Source: an uncultured Collinsella sp.
Lineage (GTDB): Bacteria; Actinomycetota; Coriobacteriia; Coriobacteriales; Coriobacteriaceae
Direction of reading: 5' to 3'
NCBI GenBank assembly: GCA_900549745.1
Contig: URPJ01000009.1
Span: forward strand, 13,321 to 77,320
Length of the DNA: 64,000 nt
Under the pieces are notes generated by a model. It was not told where the DNA came from. It saw only the letters and a program-made list of their open reading frames with translations, and did not search any database. Positions 59,260 through 64,000 of the stretch are shown here, one piece after another. The translations under genes and the position numbers were made by a program. How positions within the stretch are numbered: position 1 is the stretch's first letter; each line of letters begins with the position of its first letter.

Positions 59260-60318
59260 CTACTCCATGTAGTAGAAATCGTCAGCCGGGAGCTTTCCGC
59301 CCACGGCGCTCGCGTCCGCATCGGCCAGCACCTGCAGGTACCCACCGAGCGCCGCCTTCATATCCTTCCCCGTCTGGCACACGAGCATGCACCCGGGAAT
59401 CGCCTTTTCGGCAATCGCGGCGTTATCGACGATACCCGCATCGACCACGGCCTGAGCCCAGTCCGCCGGCGCCGCGTTCCCGGCCTCAACGCTCGCAACA
59501 TGGCAGCTCAGGAATTCCGCCACGACCTCGGGATGCTCCTCGGCAAAGGCACGGCGCACCACGGTCACGCCCGTCAGCAGGCGCGAACCCGTGTCACCTG
59601 CCAGCTCATCCCACACATCGGTCAGACTTACCGGAGCCGACAGCCTGCCTTCGCTCTTTGCGATGGCAGCGGTCTTGAACGGCTCGGGCAGCACGCCCAC
59701 GGCAGACGGATCAGCAAGCAACGCCGACAGTACCTCGGTGGGCTCGCTCTTAAACTCAAGCGCCACCTGGCCGGTCAGGCCCGCGCGCTCCAACAGGTAG
59801 TTCATGACGTACTCCGGCGTGGTGCCCTTGCCCGTCATATAGACAGTATGGCCCGCCAGATCGCCAAACGAGGCCACACTCGCGTCGCCCGTCACAACGT
59901 TCAGCACGCCCAGCGTGTTGATGTCTATGACCTGCACCGCGCCCTCGGTCTTGTTGTAGAGCACGCTCGCCACGTTGGCCGGCACCAGGGCAATGTCGAT
60001 ATCGCCCTGAATCACCTTGGGCACAATCTCGTCGGCGGCAGTGTTGATCGCAAAGTCGAACTCGTTGTCCGTGGCACCTTCGGCCGCCTGGTCCATAAAC
60101 TGCACCAGCCCAATCGACGTCGGGCCCTTGAGCGAGGCGACGTGTACCTCGACCGGCTCGGCAGCGGCACCGTCAGCGGCAGACCCGGCAGCCGAGCCCG
60201 CAGCAGACCCGGCCCCCGCAGCTCCGCCGCCGCAGCCAGCCAGCGCAAGCGACAGCGCACCCGCGGCGAGCGCCGAGGCAAACCCCCGGCGCGACATTTC
60301 AAAATCAAACGCGCGCAT
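59260..60318 (-). CDS. Tat-exported substrate-binding lipoprotein (NMT1/SsuA-like)
   Basis: 352 residues. Signal SRRGFASALAAGALSLALAGC has a twin-arginine motif and lipobox with Cys29, so it is probably exported folded and lipid-anchored. The mature part is a periplasmic-binding fold of the NMT1/SsuA kind (INTAADEIVPKVIQGDIDIALVPANVASVL). It would feed the permease-ATPase fusion. ATG 60318 follows the hydrogenase stop by 2 bases. Ligand unknown: nitrate-, sulfonate- and pyrimidine-type are all possible. Confidence 0.83.
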   Translation of the reverse strand: MRAFDFEMSRRGFASALAAGALSLALAGCGGGAAGAGSAAGSAAGSAADGAAAEPVEVHVASLKGPTSIGLVQFMDQAAEGATDNEFDFAINTAADEIVPKVIQGDIDIALVPANVASVLYNKTEGAVQVIDINTLGVLNVVTGDASVASFGDLAGHTVYMTGKGTTPEYVMNYLLERAGLTGQVALEFKSEPTEVLSALLADPSAVGVLPEPFKTAAIAKSEGRLSAPVSLTDVWDELAGDTGSRLLTGVTVVRRAFAEEHPEVVAEFLSCHVASVEAGNAAPADWAQAVVDAGIVDNAAIAEKAIPGCMLVCQTGKDMKAALGGYLQVLADADASAVGGKLPADDFYYME

Positions 60319-60320
60319 CG

Positions 60321-62132
60321 TTAGCACGCCCCCTCGTTAGGCATCGTCCATGCGTGATGGTCGGTATGCAGCAATTCCTCGGCCAGCGGCGAGAGCGGCG
60401 CACCCAAGAACTCGCTATAGCACGCCTGAACATCGGGATTCTCGTGCGAGAAGCGAATGTCCGCAGCGGCATCCAGGCTCCACAGCACCTGGCCACGCTC
60501 AGCCGCCAGCTCGCAGCCGTCGTGGATGGGCTGACCGCCGCCACCGACGCAGCCGCCCGGGCACGCCATGACCTCAACAAAGTCATATCTCACACGGCCG
60601 TCGCGAATCGCGTCGAGCAGACGGGCGGCGTTGCCCAGCCCGTGCGCCACGGCGACGCGCACCTTGGTACCGTCGATATCGGCCACGGCCTCCTTCCAGC
60701 CCTCGAGTCCGCGCACGTCAGTGAAGAAGTCGGCATCCGGGTTCTTGCCCGTCACCAGGTAATATGCCGAGCGCACGGCGGCCTCCATCACGCCGCCCGT
60801 GGCGCCAAAGATCACACCCGCGCCCGTGCCAAAGCCCAACGGCGTATCGAGCGGCTCCTCGACCAGCGTGTCAACGCTCACGTGGCTCGCGCGGATCATG
60901 CGCACCATCTCGCGCACCGTCAGCGCAACGTCCACGTCGGGCGCGCCGCCCTCGCCCATCATGCTCGGCAGCGCACACTCGGCCTTCTTGGCCGTGCATG
61001 GCATAACGGACACCACGAACAGACGCTCGGGCTCCACGCCCAGCACCTTGGCGTAGTAGGTCTTGGCGATAGCGCCGAACATCTGCTGCGGCGACTTTGA
61101 CGTGGACAGGCTGTCGACAAACTCGGGGTAACGTGCCTTCACAAAGCGCACCCAGCCCGGGCAGCAGCTCGTAAACATGGGCCAGCCGCGGCTGTCGCCC
61201 TCACCCTTAGCGGCGGCGCCCAGGCGCTCGAGCAGCTCGGAGCCCTCCTCCATAATGGTGAGGTCGGCCGAGAAATCGGTATCGAACACATACTCAAAGC
61301 CTACGCGGCGCAGCGCGCAAGCCAGACGCTCGACGGTTGCCTCCTCGCGCGGAATGCCGAGCTCCTCGCCCCAAGCACTACGCACGGCCGGCGCGATCTG
61401 CACCAGCACGATCTTGTCGGGATTAGCGAGCGCGTCAAACACGGTCTCGGTGTCGTCGCGCTCGCGCAGCGCGCCCGTCGGGCAATGCGTGATGCACTGG
61501 CCGCACGCGACGCAATCGGTCTTGCCGATCGGCACGCGCCCGCGGGTGCCCACGGCGGTATGCGTGGCGCGGTTGGTCAGGTCCCAAATCCCTAGGCCCT
61601 GTACGCTCTCGCACACCTTGATGCAGCGCATGCATTTAATGCACTTGTCGTTTTCGCGGATGATGGGGAAATCGAAATCCCAGCCCTCGCCCGCCAAATG
61701 CCTTTGATACGGCAGATAGAAAATGCCCAGGTCGTTGGCAATGGTCTGCAGGTTGCAGTTACCGCTGCGCACACAGCTCGTGCAGCGTGAATCGTGCTGC
61801 GAAAGCAGCAGCTGCACGTTGGTGCGGCGCGCCTCGCGGGCCTTGGGGCTGTTGGTGTGGACCACCATGCCATCGAGCACGTAGTTGTTGCAGGCGGCAA
61901 CCAGCTGGTCGCAGCCCTCAACCTCGACCACGCACACGCGGCAGCCGCCGATCTCGTTCAGATCGCGCAGGTAGCACAGGGTGGGAATCTGGATGCCGAC
62001 GGACTTGGCCGCGTCCAGGATCGTGGTGTGCTCAGGCACCACGACCTCGCAATTATCGATAGTGAGCTTGACCATATTGAGTGCTCCGCTTTCGGTGTTA
62101 TCGCTGACAGTGGGGTTGTTGAGCTCTACCAT
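60321..62132 (-). CDS. [FeFe] hydrogenase, group A
   Basis: 603 residues. N-terminal 2Fe-2S ferredoxin domain (CYLRDLNEIGGCRVC), His-Cys 4Fe-4S motif (HDSRCTSCVRSGNC), two 4Fe-4S clusters (CIKCMRCIKVC, CVACGQCITHC), then the H-cluster domain with all three signatures: TSCCPGW, MPCTAKK and ACPGGCVGGGG. It interconverts H2 and protons plus electrons, here likely with ferredoxin and NAD(P)H through its operon partner. ATG 62132 overlaps the upstream gene stop by 7 bases, so translation is coupled. Confidence 0.95.
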   Translation of the reverse strand: MVELNNPTVSDNTESGALNMVKLTIDNCEVVVPEHTTILDAAKSVGIQIPTLCYLRDLNEIGGCRVCVVEVEGCDQLVAACNNYVLDGMVVHTNSPKAREARRTNVQLLLSQHDSRCTSCVRSGNCNLQTIANDLGIFYLPYQRHLAGEGWDFDFPIIRENDKCIKCMRCIKVCESVQGLGIWDLTNRATHTAVGTRGRVPIGKTDCVACGQCITHCPTGALRERDDTETVFDALANPDKIVLVQIAPAVRSAWGEELGIPREEATVERLACALRRVGFEYVFDTDFSADLTIMEEGSELLERLGAAAKGEGDSRGWPMFTSCCPGWVRFVKARYPEFVDSLSTSKSPQQMFGAIAKTYYAKVLGVEPERLFVVSVMPCTAKKAECALPSMMGEGGAPDVDVALTVREMVRMIRASHVSVDTLVEEPLDTPLGFGTGAGVIFGATGGVMEAAVRSAYYLVTGKNPDADFFTDVRGLEGWKEAVADIDGTKVRVAVAHGLGNAARLLDAIRDGRVRYDFVEVMACPGGCVGGGGQPIHDGCELAAERGQVLWSLDAAADIRFSHENPDVQACYSEFLGAPLSPLAEELLHTDHHAWTMPNEGAC

Positions 62133-64000
62133 TCCAGGTTCCTCCCTCCGCGGAACGCGCCAAAACCAAAGTGGTCGCAACGCAGGCAGCGGCTTGCCTC
62201 CTGGCGCGCCTCCTCCTCGGTAAGGCCCTGCTCGACCAGATTCCAATCGTGAATACGCTCGCCGGCCTCGCGCTCACCCAGCTCGCAGCGGCCGCACTCG
62301 TGCTTGCCCTTAAACTGAACGGTCGGCAGCTCCACGTCGAGCTTGATCTTGTGGTCGAAGCCCAGATAGCGGTCGATGTTTGCCGAAGCCACGCGGCCGG
62401 CGTTGATGGCACGGATGACGGTGGCGGGGCCGGTCTGGCAGTCGCCGCCGCTAAAGAGGCCATCGAAGTTGGGCACGGCACCGTCCGAGTCGGTGACCAC
62501 GCAACCCCACTTGCAGGCGATGCCCATGTCCTCAAACGGCTTGGAATCGATGTCCTGGCCAATGGCGACAAACACGCGCTCGCAGGGGATGACGCGCTCG
62601 GGCGTAGCGGCGGCACGCGGAGCCGGACGACCGCGGCGGGGCTCGCCGATAATCTGCGGTTGCACGCGCAGGCCGCTCACGCGACCATCTTCGCCCGTCT
62701 CGATGGCGAGCGGCGCCGTGAGCTCCAGAACCTCGCAACCCTCGGCCTGGGCGCCGGCAATCTCGGCGTCCTGGGCCGTCATATCGCAGATGCGACGGCG
62801 GTAGACGATGCTCACCTTTTCGGCACCGCAGCGCACGGCAGAGCGCGCCACGTCCATGGCCACGTTGCCGCCGCCGATGACGCACACGCGCTGGCCGCTC
62901 AGGTCGGGCAGCTCGTCGTCTCCGATGGCGCGCAGCATCTTGACGGCCGACTCCACGCCGGGCGCCTCTTCACCCGGAAGGCCGAGCTTCTTGTCGCTAT
63001 GGGCACCGATGGCCAGGTAGACGGCATCGAACTCGTCGCGCAGGCGAGCGAGCTCCTCGCCGTTCACGGAGTGATCGAGCTCAACGTCGATGCCGGCGCT
63101 CAAGATCCAGTCGATCTCGGCCTGCAGGCGCTCGCGCGGCAGACGATAGCTGGGGATGCCGTAGCGCAGCATGCCGCCCAAGTGGTGGCGCTGCTCAAAA
63201 ATGGTCACCTTGTGGCCCATCACGGCCAGGTAGTAGGCACAGGAAAGGCCAGCCGGGCCGCCGCCGATCACGGAGACGCGCTTACCGGTGTTGTCCACTA
63301 CATGCGGCTTGTGGTCGTTGAGGTCACTGTGCTCAACGGCAAAACGCTTGAGGGCGAGGATGTTCATGGGGTCGTCGACCATGCCACGGCGGCAATGCAT
63401 CTCGCAGGGATGCTCGCACACCAGGCCGCAAACGAGCGGCAGCGGATTATTCTTGCGGATGACCTTGACGGCATCGGCATAGCGGCCGGCCTCGACGAGC
63501 GAAATGTAACCGGGAATGTCGACATGCGCCGGACAGCCCGAGACGCACGGGACGCGGGCCTCGCGGTCAAAGCCACAGGAGTGCTCGCGGATGTGGTGCT
63601 CAAAATCGTCGCGGAAACCGCGGATAGCCGTAAGCGCCATGGCGCCGGCCTCGTAACCGATGGCGCAATCGCTCGAAAGATAGATGGTGCGGGCGGTGCG
63701 CTCGATCAGATTGAGCGTGGACTCGTCGGCGCGGCCCTCGAGCACATCGGCGAGCAGATCGCTCAGCGCGCTCAGGCCCACGCGGCAGGGCGTGCACTTG
63801 CCGCAGCTCTGGGTGGAGCACAGGTTGACGAGCGCTGCCGTAAACTCAACGGGACACGGGGCGAGCGAACTCACCGCCAGACGACGTCCGAGCGCATCGT
63901 GCAGGTCGTCCATGACGGCCTGAGCGTGGCTGCGTTCCATTACGTGGTAGTGTCGAGAAAGTTGGTGTAGCGCCCGATCCGAAGTGAGTCGGCCCGGCGT
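62126..64000 (-). CDS. Flavin/Fe-S NAD(P)H oxidoreductase (NuoF C-terminal + GltD-like), start beyond window
   Basis: The frame is open to the right edge; the first Met inside is at 63940 (604 residues from there), but 20 codons above it read as coding, so the start lies outside. Order: NuoF-type 4Fe-4S motif STQSCGKCTPCRVG, a cysteine-rich GltD N-terminal Fe-S region (CVSGCPAHVDIPG, CGLVCEHPCEMHC), FAD-binding IGGGPAGLSCAYYLA and NAD(P)-binding IGGGNVAMDVARSA, and a C-terminal CGRCELG and CLRCDHFGFG pair of cysteine motifs. It likely passes electrons between NAD(P)H and the hydrogenase. Confidence 0.88.
   Translation of the reverse strand, partial: TPGRLTSDRALHQLSRHYHVMERSHAQAVMDDLHDALGRRLAVSSLAPCPVEFTAALVNLCSTQSCGKCTPCRVGLSALSDLLADVLEGRADESTLNLIERTARTIYLSSDCAIGYEAGAMALTAIRGFRDDFEHHIREHSCGFDREARVPCVSGCPAHVDIPGYISLVEAGRYADAVKVIRKNNPLPLVCGLVCEHPCEMHCRRGMVDDPMNILALKRFAVEHSDLNDHKPHVVDNTGKRVSVIGGGPAGLSCAYYLAVMGHKVTIFEQRHHLGGMLRYGIPSYRLPRERLQAEIDWILSAGIDVELDHSVNGEELARLRDEFDAVYLAIGAHSDKKLGLPGEEAPGVESAVKMLRAIGDDELPDLSGQRVCVIGGGNVAMDVARSAVRCGAEKVSIVYRRRICDMTAQDAEIAGAQAEGCEVLELTAPLAIETGEDGRVSGLRVQPQIIGEPRRGRPAPRAAATPERVIPCERVFVAIGQDIDSKPFEDMGIACKWGCVVTDSDGAVPNFDGLFSGGDCQTGPATVIRAINAGRVASANIDRYLGFDHKIKLDVELPTVQFKGKHECGRCELGEREAGERIHDWNLVEQGLTEEEARQEASRCLRCDHFGFGAFRGGRNLEW

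Noticed and set aside
1..64000. CRISPR array, prophage or insertion sequence
   Set aside because: No regularly spaced repeats, integrase, phage structural gene or transposase is seen; the holin-like protein alone does not indicate a phage.

Overview
The window is a compact, GC-rich bacterial chromosome segment. Gene content and style point to Actinomycetota, class Coriobacteriia, most likely Collinsella or a close relative. Pointers are the class III fructose-bisphosphatase, the folD-fchA pair with a separate fhs, DUF4430 surface proteins, an [FeFe] hydrogenase fused into a flavin/Fe-S operon, SNF2/SWIM helicase and AddAB next to dnaE, and short intergenic inverted repeats. This is judged from protein families; no rRNA is present to confirm it. 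No tRNA, rRNA, CRISPR array or transposase was found.

Layout. 1-1740: end of fbp, two GtrA paralogues and a strong terminator. 1773-6874 (minus): a cobalamin riboswitch driving a very large DUF4430/propeller surface protein plus a smaller DUF4430 membrane protein. 6988-12545 (minus): UbiB-like kinase, phasin-like protein, C69 dipeptidase, then the one-carbon pair fchA-folD. 12600-16690: accessory-looking stretch with a lipoprotein, a small unknown protein, a DUF1016 nuclease, an ADP-ribosylglycohydrolase and two small ORFs, one lacking a normal start codon. 16688-22440: zinc-ribbon protein, CDF metal exporter with a manganese-type signature, a repeat-tailed membrane protein and fhs. 22518-24794: ruvCAB with a LexA box. 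24864-30967: a degenerate NAD-synthetase-like protein, superoxide reductase and SNF2 helicase. 31128-41827: dnaE, addA, addB. 42048-47260: TrpR-like regulator, holin-like protein, Rrf2 regulator divergent from cysK, mnmA and an M42 peptidase. 47865-52313: lactaldehyde-reductase-like dehydrogenase, DUF1275 protein, YgiQ radical SAM protein. 52440-56446: beta-glucoside PTS, GH1 glycosidase and divergent AraC regulator. 56455-57804: CPBP protease and an orphan RelB/DinJ antitoxin. 57877-64000: operon of flavin/Fe-S oxidoreductase, [FeFe] hydrogenase, Tat-type binding lipoprotein and a permease-ATPase fusion.

How the genes fit together. FolD, FchA and Fhs form a tetrahydrofolate one-carbon route; this FolD seems to have lost the lysine needed for cyclohydrolase activity, which would make FchA essential for that step. 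The DUF4430 pair is tied to vitamin B12 by the riboswitch. RuvABC, AddAB, DnaE and the SNF2 helicase make a large DNA maintenance block. The right end couples NAD(P)H and H2 chemistry to an ABC importer of unknown substrate.

Most worth a second look: the B12-controlled DUF4430 system, the FolD/FchA division of labour, the catalytically dead-looking NadE homologue, the hydrogenase-transporter operon, the ACG-start small gene, and a dispersed set of intergenic inverted repeats sharing sequence cores.
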